NCBI RefSeq assembly: GCF_000600335.2
Contig: NZ_KK088571.1
Location: forward strand, 125,099 to 189,098
Direction of reading: 5' to 3'
Origin: Rubellimicrobium mesophilum DSM 19309
GTDB lineage: Bacteria > Pseudomonadota > Alphaproteobacteria > Rhodobacterales > Rhodobacteraceae
DNA length: 64,000 bases
The notes beneath the pieces were generated by a model that ran no database searches, was not told the DNA's origin, and saw nothing but the letters and a program-made list of their open reading frames with translations. Every line of letters begins with the position of its first letter. Position 1 is the first letter of the stretch. Positions 1 to 8,346 of the stretch are shown here, one piece after another. Position numbers and translations under genes: made by a program.

Positions 1-706
1 CGAACAGCGACGGCGCGAGGTCCGCGAGGATGTCCCAGGCCGGCTTCAGCGCGGCCTCGGCGGCCTCGGGCGAGTAGTTGTCCACGGTGAACTTGGACGG
101 GTCCTTGCCGTTCGCCTCGTAGATGGCGCGGCGCACGAAGTTGCCGCCCGACCCGCCCTTGTCGGGACGGTTATAGATGAACTGGCCCGGGTTCGCCTTA
201 ATCCAGGCCACGAGGTCAGCGAAGGTCCGAGGCGCCTGCTCGGCCGGGAGCTTGGCCGTGTCGAAGGCCAGCAGGACCTGGCTCCCCCGGTAGGGCAGCG
301 AATAGTCCGTGTCGATGGCCAGCGGGTTGATCTTGTCGTAGTTCGACAGACCCGCTTCCTTGATGTTGACGTACATGCCGGCTTCCATCGCGCCGGCGGG
401 CAGCCGAGGGTCGAAGTTCTCAAAGAAGTCGGCCTGCGGGTCGGTGCCCGACGACAGCGCCGCCAGCGCGCGGTCGGCGATGCTGAGGTTGCCGGCGTTG
501 TCCCCGGCGTCCACGAGGTTCAGCGTGATGCCCGGGTTGGCGGCCTCGAAGCCCGGCTGGACGAAGTTGGTCCAGAAGTCGAGCACGTTCTGGTCCGACG
601 AGGTGTACCAGTCGATGGTGCCCTCGGCGGCGAGGACGCCCCGGGGCAGGAGCACCAGGCCAGCAGCGGTACCGCCGGCTGACAGCAGGAAGGCGCGTCG
701 TCTCAT
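1..706 (-). CDS. ABC transporter extracellular solute-binding protein (N-terminal part, cut by window start)
   Basis: The minus-strand frame is open to the window edge, so only about 235 N-terminal residues are present. It begins at an ATG preceded by a GGGAGAG ribosome site. The leader has a twin-arginine pattern (RRRAFLL) followed by a hydrophobic stretch and an ALA-type cleavage site near residue 27, so Tat export to the periplasm is likely. The mature part (start TIDWYTSSDQ, later a VNIKEAGL segment and the GGSGGNFVRRAIYE segment) resembles family 1 binding proteins of the spermidine/putrescine/iron type. The substrate cannot be read from this part. The rest of the operon would lie left of the window. 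Confidence 0.85.
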   Translation of the reverse strand, partial: MRRRAFLLSAGGTAAGLVLLPRGVLAAEGTIDWYTSSDQNVLDFWTNFVQPGFEAANPGITLNLVDAGDNAGNLSIADRALAALSSGTDPQADFFENFDPRLPAGAMEAGMYVNIKEAGLSNYDKINPLAIDTDYSLPYRGSQVLLAFDTAKLPAEQAPRTFADLVAWIKANPGQFIYNRPDKGGSGGNFVRRAIYEANGKDPSKFTVDNYSPEAAEAALKPAWDILADLAPSLF

Positions 707-1181
707 CTTCTCTCTCCCTGGGTTTGGCGCGGAGCCCCGCACCATGGCTTCGTCCCGCTCGGGTTGTCGCACGCGACGCCCGGGGCACCGGGACGGACCG
801 CCCCCGGCGGCGACCTGAGCCGCCCCGTCGGGGAGGCGACCGGCGCCCGGACGCAAGCTGCGTCGTTCATTTGGCTGGGCCTCCCTGGTCCGCGCGTTCA
901 GCGCCGCGGTGCCTCGGGCGCCGTCTTCCTTTGCGGCACTCCGATCACGAGGAAACGATGAACACGTGCCGAACATGCGTCAAGAGGCTGGCCGGGCGCC
1001 ATTCCCCCGCCGAAACCATGACCTTGCGGCACGAGCTGTCCGCAAGGCCCGACATGGGCGCCGCGGAGCGATCGCGGGCCCCTTGACGGCCGGTCATCGG
1101 GGGAGTGGAAGATCGCCTCGCTCCATCTACCTGAAATTCCATCGATGATAGGGTCACCGACGGGCCACGAGGAGAGCCACC
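707..1181. other. Intergenic region, no convincing gene
   Basis: About 475 bases between the divergently oriented binding protein and the DUF2934 gene. A possible 42-codon frame starts at 958 behind AGGAAACG and contains a CxxC pair, but nothing else supports it. The region probably holds the two divergent promoters; no operator is obvious. Confidence 0.4.
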
Positions 1182-1586
1182 ATGATGCCGGAACTGGAGG
1201 ACCTGATCCAGAAGCGCGCCCACGAGATCTGGGAGCAGGAGGGCCGGCCACATGGTCGGCACGAGGAGCACTGGAGGCAGGCCGCCGAGGAGGTCACGCG
1301 CGAGGTCGAGCGGATCAAGGCGGAGCATCAGGCCGACGATGGATCCGCCGCCCAGGCTGCCCCGAAGGGCCGCCAGCGCCGGGCCAAGGGTTCCGAAGAG
1401 GCTCCCGCGACCCGTGCGCGGCGGACCAGCCGGGCGGCGCCGGCCGAGGGGGCCGCCGGCACCGAGCCGGGTCAGGAGAAGGCGCCCGCCCGCAGGCGGG
1501 GCAAAGCCGCAGAGGGCCAGCCCGACACCGCTGCTCCGGCCCCTCGGACCACTCGTCGCCGAGCCTCCAAGGCTGAGGAGGCCTGA
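1182..1586 (+). CDS. DUF2934 domain-containing protein
   Basis: 134 residues starting behind GAGGAGAGCC; the start is ATGATG, so 1185 is equally possible. Residues 5-45 carry the DUF2934 pattern (Ile-Gln-Lys-Arg-Ala-His-Glu-Ile-Trp-Glu-x-Glu-Gly-Arg-Pro-His-Gly followed by HWRQAAEE). The remaining 85 residues are rich in Ala, Arg, Lys, Pro and Gln and look disordered. DUF2934 proteins are small cytosolic proteins common in alphaproteobacteria and often near stress genes. No function is established. Confidence 0.8.
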   Translation: MMPELEDLIQKRAHEIWEQEGRPHGRHEEHWRQAAEEVTREVERIKAEHQADDGSAAQAAPKGRQRRAKGSEEAPATRARRTSRAAPAEGAAGTEPGQEKAPARRRGKAAEGQPDTAAPAPRTTRRRASKAEEA

Positions 1587-1661
1587 GGACACCAGCCGCC
1601 GCGATCACCTGCGCCGGACGCGGCCGGAGAGGCCCGCTTCAAGCGGCTGCGGATCGGCTCC

Positions 1662-1964
1662 TCAAGGTCGGAGGGCGTCCCTCAGTCGGGCGAGCTCGCC
1701 GTTGCGCGCGGACAGGGCACCCAGGACCAGGCCGATCTCGACCTCGAGGGCGGCGATGCCAGCGGCCGCCTCGCTGGCGAGCGCCGACTCGTCGTCCATG
1801 CCAGCGGCCTTCGCCCGGCTCGAGAGCCTCATGTGCTCGGCCTGAAGGATCCCCAGCCTGGCGCAGTCGCGTGGGGCCTGGGCTTCCACGAAGGCGAGCA
1901 CCCGGCGAATGCCGGACGCATGGGCGCCTTCAGGCCGGGGCGCTGCCTGGCTCGTCAAGGACAT
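1662..1964 (-). CDS. Small helical hypothetical protein
   Basis: 100 residues with a strong ribosome site (GGGAGGAAGAG) directly before the ATG. The sequence is rich in Ala, Leu, Glu and Arg and predicted to be helical; there is no signal peptide or membrane segment. I do not recognise a family. It is divergent from the TetR gene, and one copy of the palindromic operator (1983-1995) lies just upstream of its ribosome site, so it is probably controlled by that regulator. Confidence 0.6.
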   Translation of the reverse strand: MSLTSQAAPRPEGAHASGIRRVLAFVEAQAPRDCARLGILQAEHMRLSSRAKAAGMDDESALASEAAAGIAALEVEIGLVLGALSARNGELARLRDALRP

Positions 1965-1982
1965 CTCTTCCTCCCATAAACA

Positions 1983-2053
1983 TGAACACCGTTCACGGAG
2001 ATCAGATACCTTGCCAGTGAACGATGTTCAAGACATTTTGTGAACGATGTTCA
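1983..2053. promoter_or_regulatory. Three copies of the palindrome TGAACnnnGTTCA (probable TetR operators)
   Basis: TGAACACCGTTCA at 1983-1995, TGAACGATGTTCA at 2018-2030 and TGAACGATGTTCA at 2041-2053, in the divergent region between the helical protein and the TetR gene. All three have perfect 5-bp arms around 3 bases. Start-to-start spacing is 35 and 23 bp. The last copy lies 16 bp before the preferred TetR start and covers an upstream in-frame GTG. This arrangement is typical of autoregulation; binding by this TetR is inferred. Confidence 0.7.
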
Positions 2054-2069
2054 AGTATGGGGGCCGATC

Positions 2070-2683
2070 ATGGGGAGACGCGACGAGGGGCGCGAGGAGC
2101 TCCGCCTCAGGCTGCTCGAAACGGCCGAGCGGCACATCGCGGCGCAAGGGCTCGCAGGGCTCAAGGCGCGCGAGCTCACGGCCGAGGCCGGGGTGGCCCT
2201 GGGCTCGATCTACAACGCCTTCGAGAACCTGGACCTCCTCGTCGTGCACGTGAACGCCCGCACCCTCGCGCGGCTCGACGCGGCGCTTCGGGAGATGGCG
2301 CCGGACACCCTGGCTCCGGCCGAGCGGATGGTCGCGCTGGCCCGGGGTTATGTGCGGTTCGCCTTGGACAATCGCCGTCTCTGGGCGGCGCTCTTCGACC
2401 ATCGCCTGCCGGAGCATGTGGCGGTGCCCGAATGGCACCGCGAGGCCCATGTCCGAATCCTCCAACTGATTGCGGGACCGCTGGCCAGGCTGCGGCCGGA
2501 CCTGTCGGTCGAGCAGCTCGCCCTGCGGGCCCGCACGCTTTTCGCGGCCGTGCATGGCGTCGTCCACCTCTCCTCACCGGCCAGTTCGTCGGCACGCCCC
2601 GGGAGGTGCTCGAGGAGGAGGTCGTGACGCTGGTGGAATCGCTGGTGCGCGGGATTCCGGCGGGGCCCGGCACGGCGGCCTGA
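2070..2683 (+). CDS. TetR/AcrR family transcriptional regulator (frameshifted)
   Basis: The N-terminal helix-turn-helix (residues about 8-54, with the GVALGSIYNAFENLDLL recognition-helix region) is typical of TetR repressors. ATG 2070 is preferred over GTG 2040 because the GTG lies inside the operator palindrome and GGGGG precedes the ATG. The starting frame reads to AAVHGVVHLS at about 2570 and then runs into Ser/Arg-rich sequence. A shift of -1 there restores a normal TetR C-terminus (LTGQFVGTPREVLEEEV) ending at 2683. One C missing from a CC run near 2571-2573 explains it. The ligand is unknown. It probably represses itself and the divergent small gene. Confidence 0.75.
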
Positions 2684-2791
2684 GGCGCGCACAGGCCCTG
2701 TGCGCGTGCTGCATTGCGGCGAAGGCACGAGGCGCTATCTGGGGCCGCGTTCACATCGGCCCTATCGGCCCCTCGATCCTGCAGGAGATCC

Positions 2792-3199
2792 ATGACCGCT
2801 CGTCCCTTCGACTCCCTTTGGACCCCCCGGATGCTCAGCGTCCTCCGAATCGTTGCCGCGCTCGTGTTCTTTGCCCACGGCACCCAGAAGATCCTGGGCT
2901 TCCCCGCCTCGGACATGGTGCCCCCGGCGGGTTCGCTGCCGTGGATCGCCGGCATCCTTGAACTCGTGGGGGGCGCCCTGCTGATCCTCGGCCTCTTCAC
3001 GCGACCCGTCGCCTTCGTCCTGTCGGGCCAGATGGCGGTCGCCTACTGGATGGCCCATGCGCCCCAGGGACCATTCCCGGCGCTCAACGGTGGCGATGCC
3101 GCGATCCTCTATTGCTTCGTGTTCCTGTACCTCGTCTTCGCCGGCGCGGGCTCCTGGAGCCTCGATGCCGCCCTCGCGAAGGGTCGGACGACAGCCTGA
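2792..3199 (+). CDS. DoxX family membrane protein
   Basis: 135 residues with start ATG behind GCAGGAG. Four hydrophobic segments are visible, and the DoxX hallmarks are present: LRIVAALVFFAHGTQKILGF in the first helix, GILELVGGALLILGLFTRPVA in the second, then AYWMAHAPQGPFPALNGGDAAILYCFVFLYL. DoxX proteins are small inner-membrane proteins linked to redox or thiol stress and quinone-associated systems. It lies 109 bp behind the TetR gene on the same strand and may share its control. Confidence 0.88.
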   Translation: MTARPFDSLWTPRMLSVLRIVAALVFFAHGTQKILGFPASDMVPPAGSLPWIAGILELVGGALLILGLFTRPVAFVLSGQMAVAYWMAHAPQGPFPALNGGDAAILYCFVFLYLVFAGAGSWSLDAALAKGRTTA

Positions 3200-3279
3200 T
3201 CGGGGCGACCGGCGCGAGGTCCGAACGGCCGGACCTCGCCTCGGGCGGACGGCGCCCCCGACCGCCGCATCGAGGCCTT

Positions 3280-4494
3280 TCAGGCCGCTTGGGCCCGCAC
3301 GGAGGTCCGCAGCCCGCCGAAGGGGCGGAACGTCATCGCGACCAGGAAGGCCCCGAGGCCTAGGCCGAAGCTGGTAAGGTAGAGCGCCCCGTAGCCGCCG
3401 GTCGTGTCGAAGATCCAGCCGCCCAGGACCGGCCCGGTGGCCATCCCGAGGCTGCCGGCCATGCCGGTCCCGCCCATGATCGTGCCCATCATCCGCATCG
3501 GGAAGTTCTCTCGGATCAGCACGGCGTAGAGCGGCATGATCCCGGCGTAGATGAAGCCGAAGATCGCGGCCACGACGTAGAACTGGATCAGCTCGCGGGC
3601 GAAGAAGTAGGCCAGCGCTCCGAAGGCCTGCGCGAGGAGGCCCGCCACGAGGATGCGCTTGGCCCCGAAGCGGTCGCCCAGGAGGCCGAAACCGATGCGG
3701 CCCCCCATGCCGGCGATCCCCTCGACCGAGTAGATCGACACGGCGGCGAGCGCGGAGATGCCGCAGAGCTCGGCATAGCTCACGGTGTGGAAGATCGGCC
3801 CGGAATGCGTGGCGCAGCAGAAGAAGTTGGTCAGCACCAGGACGATGAACGGCAGGGAGGTCACGGCTTGACGGACCGTCATGCCTTCGGGGGAGGCGTC
3901 GCCGGTCGGGCCTTCCATGGCGGGCTGCGGCGGCGGGCGACGCAGCAGGAGCGCGGTCGGCACCGTGGTGACCGCCACGACGGCGGCCAGGATCGAGAGG
4001 ACCGTTCGCCAGTCGTAGGTGGCGGCCAGCCGGGCGGCGAGCGGTGACATGGTGACCGGCGCGAGGCCCATTCCGGCCGAGACGAGCGAGACCGCGAGGC
4101 TCCGCTGCGTGGTGAACCAGCCGGTGACCGTCGCCATCATGGGGGCGAAGAAGGCCGCGACCGTGGCACCCGCGAGGACGCCGAAGCTCGCCTGGAACAG
4201 GAGCAGCGACGGCGCATGGCCAGCGAGCCAAAGGCTGAGGGCGAAGAGGGCCGCGCCGGACATCACCACGGGGCGCGCGCCGAAGCGGTCGGAGAGGGCG
4301 CCCCAGACCATGGAGGTCATGGCCATGGCGAGGAAGCCCACGGTCATCGCCCCGGAGATGCCGGTGCGCGACCAGCCGGTCGCCTCCGCCATGGGCGTCA
4401 GCAGCACGGGCAGCGAGAACAGCGACCCCATGGCGATGCAGCCCATGAAGCCGCCTGCCGCGACGACCACCCAGCGATACGACGAATCGGCCAT
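3280..4494 (-). CDS. MFS transporter
   Basis: 404 residues, about 12 hydrophobic segments, with start ATG behind GGGAGGACAGG. The MFS signature GALSDRFGARPVVM follows helix 2, and the corresponding C-half loop GLLGDRFGAKRILV is present, giving the usual two-fold repeat. The overall pattern (FMGCIAMGSLFSLPVLL, GWSRTGISGAMTV) resembles oxalate/formate-antiporter-like and monocarboxylate carriers. The divergent MarR regulator with a palindrome between them suggests a small-molecule efflux or uptake unit. The substrate is unknown. Confidence 0.88.
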   Translation of the reverse strand: MADSSYRWVVVAAGGFMGCIAMGSLFSLPVLLTPMAEATGWSRTGISGAMTVGFLAMAMTSMVWGALSDRFGARPVVMSGAALFALSLWLAGHAPSLLLFQASFGVLAGATVAAFFAPMMATVTGWFTTQRSLAVSLVSAGMGLAPVTMSPLAARLAATYDWRTVLSILAAVVAVTTVPTALLLRRPPPQPAMEGPTGDASPEGMTVRQAVTSLPFIVLVLTNFFCCATHSGPIFHTVSYAELCGISALAAVSIYSVEGIAGMGGRIGFGLLGDRFGAKRILVAGLLAQAFGALAYFFARELIQFYVVAAIFGFIYAGIMPLYAVLIRENFPMRMMGTIMGGTGMAGSLGMATGPVLGGWIFDTTGGYGALYLTSFGLGLGAFLVAMTFRPFGGLRTSVRAQAA

Positions 4495-4561
4495 CCTGTC
4501 CTCCCTGAGGCCACCTGTCGCAGGTCGTCCCGCCGCGTGGCCGTTGTTCTGCTCCGTTTGT

Positions 4562-4573
4562 ATTGATATCAAT
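4562..4573. promoter_or_regulatory. 12-bp perfect palindrome ATTGATATCAAT (probable MarR operator)
   Basis: It lies between the divergent MFS and MarR starts, six bases before the MarR ATG. AT-rich palindromes of this kind (core TTGATATCAA) are typical MarR-family sites. It is one of few AT-rich spots in this part of the window. Confidence 0.6.
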
Positions 4574-4578
4574 CTAAC

Positions 4579-5023
4579 ATGAGCGACGCAACGAGTTCCC
4601 ATCGAGACCGTCCACGAGATCCGCGACCAGTGTCTCTGCCTCGCCACGCAGCGGGCGGCGCGGCTGCTCGCGCGGAGGTTCGACCGGCTCTTCGCGCCGC
4701 TGGGCCTGACGAACGGGCAGTTCTCGCTTCTGGTGGCGCTGAGCGGCCAGTGGCGGCCCCGGATCGGCGAGCTGGCGGAGTTCCTCGGCATGGACTCCAC
4801 AACGATGACGGCGGCGGTCAAGACGCTGGGCAAGCGGGGGCTCGTGAGCCTGGTTCCCGACCCGGAAGATGCCCGCGCGCGGCGGCTGGCCCTTACCGAG
4901 GACGGGCGTGAGGTCGTCGCCAAGGCCGTGCCGCTCTGGCGCGAGGAGCACGCCAGGGTGCAGGCCGAGCTCGTCGGAGAGGATCCGCTGGCACTGGCGC
5001 GGACTCTGGGGGAGTTGCGTTAG
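4579..5023 (+). CDS. MarR family winged-helix regulator (frameshifted near the start)
   Basis: From about 4600 on, one frame encodes a complete MarR protein: a first helix with CLCLATQRAARLLARRFDRLF, then LGLTNGQFSLLVALSG, the winged helix IGELAEFLGMDSTTMTAAVKTL and the wing DPEDARARRLALTEDGREVV. That frame has no ATG, GTG or TTG before 4733, and a stop lies at 4580. The ATG at 4579 is one frame off. Removing one C from the CCC at about 4599 joins it as MSDATSSIETVHEIRDQ, which is a natural MarR start. It most likely controls the divergent MFS gene. Confidence 0.75.
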
Positions 5024-5202
5024 GCCCGTCGCCGCCCAGCCGACGGGGAACGGGCGAAGGCATCCGGCTTTGGGACCTTGATCGGGCCATTCGCACCCTC
5101 TCCGCCCCAAGTCCCCGTGATCCGGTTTGCCGGTGGAGGGGCCGCCGCTAGGTGCGCCAGAGCAGGCCTTCGGCGATCGGACGGCCGCCAGCAGGGTGAT
5201 AT

Positions 5203-6270
5203 ATGAGCGCTTTCCTCAACCGCGTCGCCACGGCCGTGCCGCCCAACGACGTCCATTCGGCCTTCGTCAACTTCGCGTCCGGCCTCCTCGAGGGCGAGCG
5301 GAGCGCGCCGCTCTTCGACCGGCTCGTCAAGCGCAGCCAGATCGACCACCGCTGGTCGGTGCTGACGCTCGCGGACGAGGGGCGCTCGGCGGGCGTCGGC
5401 AACGAGGAGGTCTACCGGCGCGGTCGCTTTCCTTCGACCGGCGAGCGGATGCGGCTCTTCGAGCGCTTTGCGGGCGACCTCGCGGAGGAGGCCGTCGAGG
5501 GGCTCGGGATGGGCGAGCGGGTGCGCGAGGTGACCCATGTCCTCGCGGTGTCCTGCACGGGGCTCTATGCGCCGGGGCTGGACCTGCAACTGGTGGAGCG
5601 GCTTGGGCTCGATCCCTCGGTGGAGCGGACCGTGGTGGGCTTCATGGGCTGCTACGCGGGGATCAACGCCCTCAAGCTCGCCCGGCACATCGTGCGGTCG
5701 GACCCCCAGGCGCGGGTGCTGATCGTGTCGGTCGAGCTCTGCACCCTGCACCTGCAGGAGACGACCGACCTCGAGAAGGTGCTGAGCTTCCTGATCTTCG
5801 GCGACGGCTGCGCGGCGGCGCTGGTGAGCGCGGAGCCCCAGGGCCTGTCGCTCGACCGCTTCCACGCGGCGCTCCTGCCCGAGGGGGCGGAGCAGATCAC
5901 CTGGCGGATCGGCGACGACGGCTTCGACATGCACCTGTCGGGGCAGGTCCCGGCCTCGGTGGGCGAGGCGCTGCGGCGGGGGCGCGGGCGCATCCTCGAC
6001 GGCGCGGAGGTGGGCGAGATCGACCTCTGGGCCGTGCATCCGGGCGGGCGGACGATCCTCGACGCGGTGCAGGGGGCGCTGGACCTCGGGCCCGAGGCGA
6101 TGGCGGATTCCCGTGAGGTGCTGCGGCGGTTCGGCAATATGTCGTCGGCCACGGTGCTGTTCGTGCTGCAACGGCTCATGGAGCGGGCGCAGCCGGGCGA
6201 GAAGGGCTGCGCCATGGCCTTCGGGCCGGGGCTGACGGCCGAGACGCTGCTCTTCACGGCGGCGGCGTGA
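5203..6270 (+). CDS. Type III polyketide synthase (chalcone/stilbene synthase family)
   Basis: 355 residues, the normal length for the family. The catalytic triad is visible: Cys150 in VVGFMGCYAG, His279 in WAVHPGGR and Asn312 in RRFGNMSSAT. The homodimeric enzyme condenses an acyl-CoA starter with malonyl-CoA units on the active-site cysteine. Bacterial members next to tailoring genes usually make alkylresorcinols or alkylpyrones. The gene overlaps the following methyltransferase (TGATG) and is the first of three translationally coupled genes. The starter and product cannot be read from the sequence. Confidence 0.93.
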   Translation: MSAFLNRVATAVPPNDVHSAFVNFASGLLEGERSAPLFDRLVKRSQIDHRWSVLTLADEGRSAGVGNEEVYRRGRFPSTGERMRLFERFAGDLAEEAVEGLGMGERVREVTHVLAVSCTGLYAPGLDLQLVERLGLDPSVERTVVGFMGCYAGINALKLARHIVRSDPQARVLIVSVELCTLHLQETTDLEKVLSFLIFGDGCAAALVSAEPQGLSLDRFHAALLPEGAEQITWRIGDDGFDMHLSGQVPASVGEALRRGRGRILDGAEVGEIDLWAVHPGGRTILDAVQGALDLGPEAMADSREVLRRFGNMSSATVLFVLQRLMERAQPGEKGCAMAFGPGLTAETLLFTAAA

Positions 6271-6980
6271 TGCACGACCTGTCCCAGCGGTCGCATGAGT
6301 CGGAGCTCATGGACGCCGAGGACACGGACTTTGCCACGTTCCGCGACTGCCTGCGCGACCTTGCCCAGGTGAACGTGCTGTCGATGGGCTACCGGCCGAC
6401 GCTCGCGTTCCTGGACGGGTTGCGGCGGGCGGGGCGGATCGGGCCGGGGCGGCCGGTGGCGATCCTCGACGCGGGGAGCGGCTACGGCGACCTGCTGCGC
6501 GCGGTGGATCGCTGGGGCGCTCGGCACGGGTTGGACCTGCGGCTGACGGGGGTGGACCTGAACCCCTGGTCGGCGCGGGCTGCGGCGGAAGCAACGGACC
6601 CGGGGCGGCCGATCCGCTGGGAGACGGGGGACGTCTTCGACTACGAGGGGCGGGCGGACGTGATCGTCAGCTCGCTCTTCACGCATCACCTCGACGACGC
6701 GCTCCTCGTCCGGTTCCTCCGCTGGATGGAGGAGCGGGCGCGGATCGGGTGGTTCGTCAACGACCTGCACCGGCATCGCCTGCCGGAGGCGACCTTCGGG
6801 ACGCTGGCGGGCGCGCTGCGGTTCCATCGCTTCGTGCGGCATGACGGGCCGGTGTCGTTCCGGCGGGCCTTCCGGCCGGGGGACTGGGAGCGGCTTCTGC
6901 GGGAGGCCGGGGTGGCGGAGGCGACCGTGCGGCGGTGGTTCCCGTTCCGGCTCTGCGTCGCGCGGGTGAAGCCGTCGTGA
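6270..6980 (+). CDS. Class I SAM-dependent methyltransferase of the type III PKS operon
   Basis: 236 residues. Motif I is VAILDAGSGYGDLL at about residues 63-75, followed by LTGVDLNPWSARAA (acidic residue for the ribose) and VIVSSLFTHHL, as in class I methyltransferases. The ATG overlaps the synthase stop as TGATG; a GTG three bases upstream is an alternative. The gene overlaps the oxidoreductase by GTGA. It probably O- or C-methylates the polyketide; this rests on the operon position. Confidence 0.85.
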   Translation: MHDLSQRSHESELMDAEDTDFATFRDCLRDLAQVNVLSMGYRPTLAFLDGLRRAGRIGPGRPVAILDAGSGYGDLLRAVDRWGARHGLDLRLTGVDLNPWSARAAAEATDPGRPIRWETGDVFDYEGRADVIVSSLFTHHLDDALLVRFLRWMEERARIGWFVNDLHRHRLPEATFGTLAGALRFHRFVRHDGPVSFRRAFRPGDWERLLREAGVAEATVRRWFPFRLCVARVKPS

Positions 6981-8071
6981 GGCGGGAGGTCCTCGTCCTC
7001 GGCGGCGGGCTCGCCGGGGCGGCGGCGGCGGTGCATCTCGCGCGGGCGGGGCGGGATGTCTGCCTGATCGAGCGGACGCCGGGGCCGCACGACAAGGTCT
7101 GCGGCGAGTTCCTGAGCTTCGAGGCGCAAGGCGAGCTTAGACGGATCGGGGTCGAACCCCGGATGCTGGGCGCGGTGCCGATCCAGGCCGTGGCCGTGGA
7201 AGCTGGACGGCGGCGCGCGGAGGCGCCGCTGGGGTTCGAGGCGCTGAGCCTGTCACGCCGGGTGCTGGACGAGGCCCTGCTCGCCAAGGCGGCCGAGACA
7301 GGAGCAGAGGTCCGGCGCGGCGCCCGGGTGACCGGGCTAGTGCGCGATGGCGAAGGCTGGTCGGTCGAGGTCGAGGGGCAGGGCCGGATCGGTGCCCGCC
7401 ATGTCGTCCTGGCGACGGGCAAGCACGATCTGCGGGGCTGGCGGAGACCGGATGGGCGGCAGTCGGACCTGATCGGGTTCAAGGCCTACTGGCATCTGCC
7501 GAATGCGGCAGAGGGCACGGTCGAGCTGCACCTCTTCCCCGGTGGCTATGCCGGGCTCGAGATGGTCGAGGGCGGGCTGGCGAACCTGTGCCTCGTGGTG
7601 GGCCGGGCGGGCTTCGACGGCCTCGGGCGGCGCTGGGAGCGGCTCCTGTCCCATGTCCTGCGGAGCTGCCCGGGGCTGCGGGTCCGGCTGGCCGGCGCGG
7701 AGCCCTGCGAGGGCAGGCCCCTCGCGATCGGGCGGATTCCCTATGGGTTCGTCCAGGAGGGGAGCGACGGGCTCTGGCGGGTCGGGGACCAGGCGGCGGT
7801 GATCCCGTCCTTCACGGGGGAAGGCATGTCCATCGCGCTGCACTCCGCTCGGCTGGCGTCGTCGTTCCTGCTGGCCGGGCGGGGCGCCGAGGCGTTCCAG
7901 CGGCGGCTTGCCCGCGATGTCCGGGGACAGGTGCGGCTGAGCACGCTGATCTCGCAGGCGCTCGTCGCGCCGGGGGCGCAGGCGGCGGCGGGGTGGCTGC
8001 TGGTCCCGCCGGTCCTGCGCTGGGCGCTCTGGCGGACGCGACTGCCGGAGACGGCGCGGCGTAGGGTCTAG
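6977..8071 (+). CDS. FAD-dependent oxidoreductase of the type III PKS operon
   Basis: 364 residues starting at GTG, which overlaps the methyltransferase stop (GTGA). The N-terminal Rossmann motif is VLVLGGGLAGAAAAVHLARAG (GxGxxG at residues 9-14), followed by DKVCGEF. A second FAD motif, WRVGDQAAVIPSFTGEGMSIAL, is at about 270. This layout matches the geranylgeranyl-reductase-like and aromatic-hydroxylase-like flavoproteins. It probably hydroxylates or oxidises the resorcinol or pyrone product. A synthase-methyltransferase-flavoprotein order is known from the Streptomyces srs operon, whose methyltransferase belongs to a different family. Confidence 0.85.
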   Translation: MRREVLVLGGGLAGAAAAVHLARAGRDVCLIERTPGPHDKVCGEFLSFEAQGELRRIGVEPRMLGAVPIQAVAVEAGRRRAEAPLGFEALSLSRRVLDEALLAKAAETGAEVRRGARVTGLVRDGEGWSVEVEGQGRIGARHVVLATGKHDLRGWRRPDGRQSDLIGFKAYWHLPNAAEGTVELHLFPGGYAGLEMVEGGLANLCLVVGRAGFDGLGRRWERLLSHVLRSCPGLRVRLAGAEPCEGRPLAIGRIPYGFVQEGSDGLWRVGDQAAVIPSFTGEGMSIALHSARLASSFLLAGRGAEAFQRRLARDVRGQVRLSTLISQALVAPGAQAAAGWLLVPPVLRWALWRTRLPETARRRV

Positions 8072-8183
8072 GCTGGCGTCGGGCGCAACTCCGCCCTCCT
8101 GCGGAAGGGGCGCCTTGCGACGGCCCGCTTCCTTTCGGGGTGGCATCCCCGATTCGCGGCGGGATCAGGATGGCAGCGGAAAG

Positions 8184-8199
8184 TTAAGGTCAGATTAAC
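8184..8199. promoter_or_regulatory. TTAA-N7-TTAAC motif matching the CtrA-binding consensus
   Basis: The sequence TTAAGGTCAGATTAAC fits the alphaproteobacterial CtrA full-site consensus exactly. TTAA is rare in this G+C-rich sequence, so the pair at the right spacing is notable. It lies in the 275-bp gap after the polyketide operon and about 150 bp before the carboxymuconolactone decarboxylase family gene. The rest of that gap shows no gene. Confidence 0.45.
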
Positions 8200-8346
8200 G
8201 GCGCGGCGAAAGGCGAGCGCGGCCAATAGGACTTGGGTTGAGCCGAGGGACGGCGACCTGCAGCGAGCGGGAACCGGCCAGGCGAAGCAGCCGTTCCCGC
8301 AGATCAACCGGCGCGCCACGAGCGCGGCCCCAACCCGGGAGAGCCC

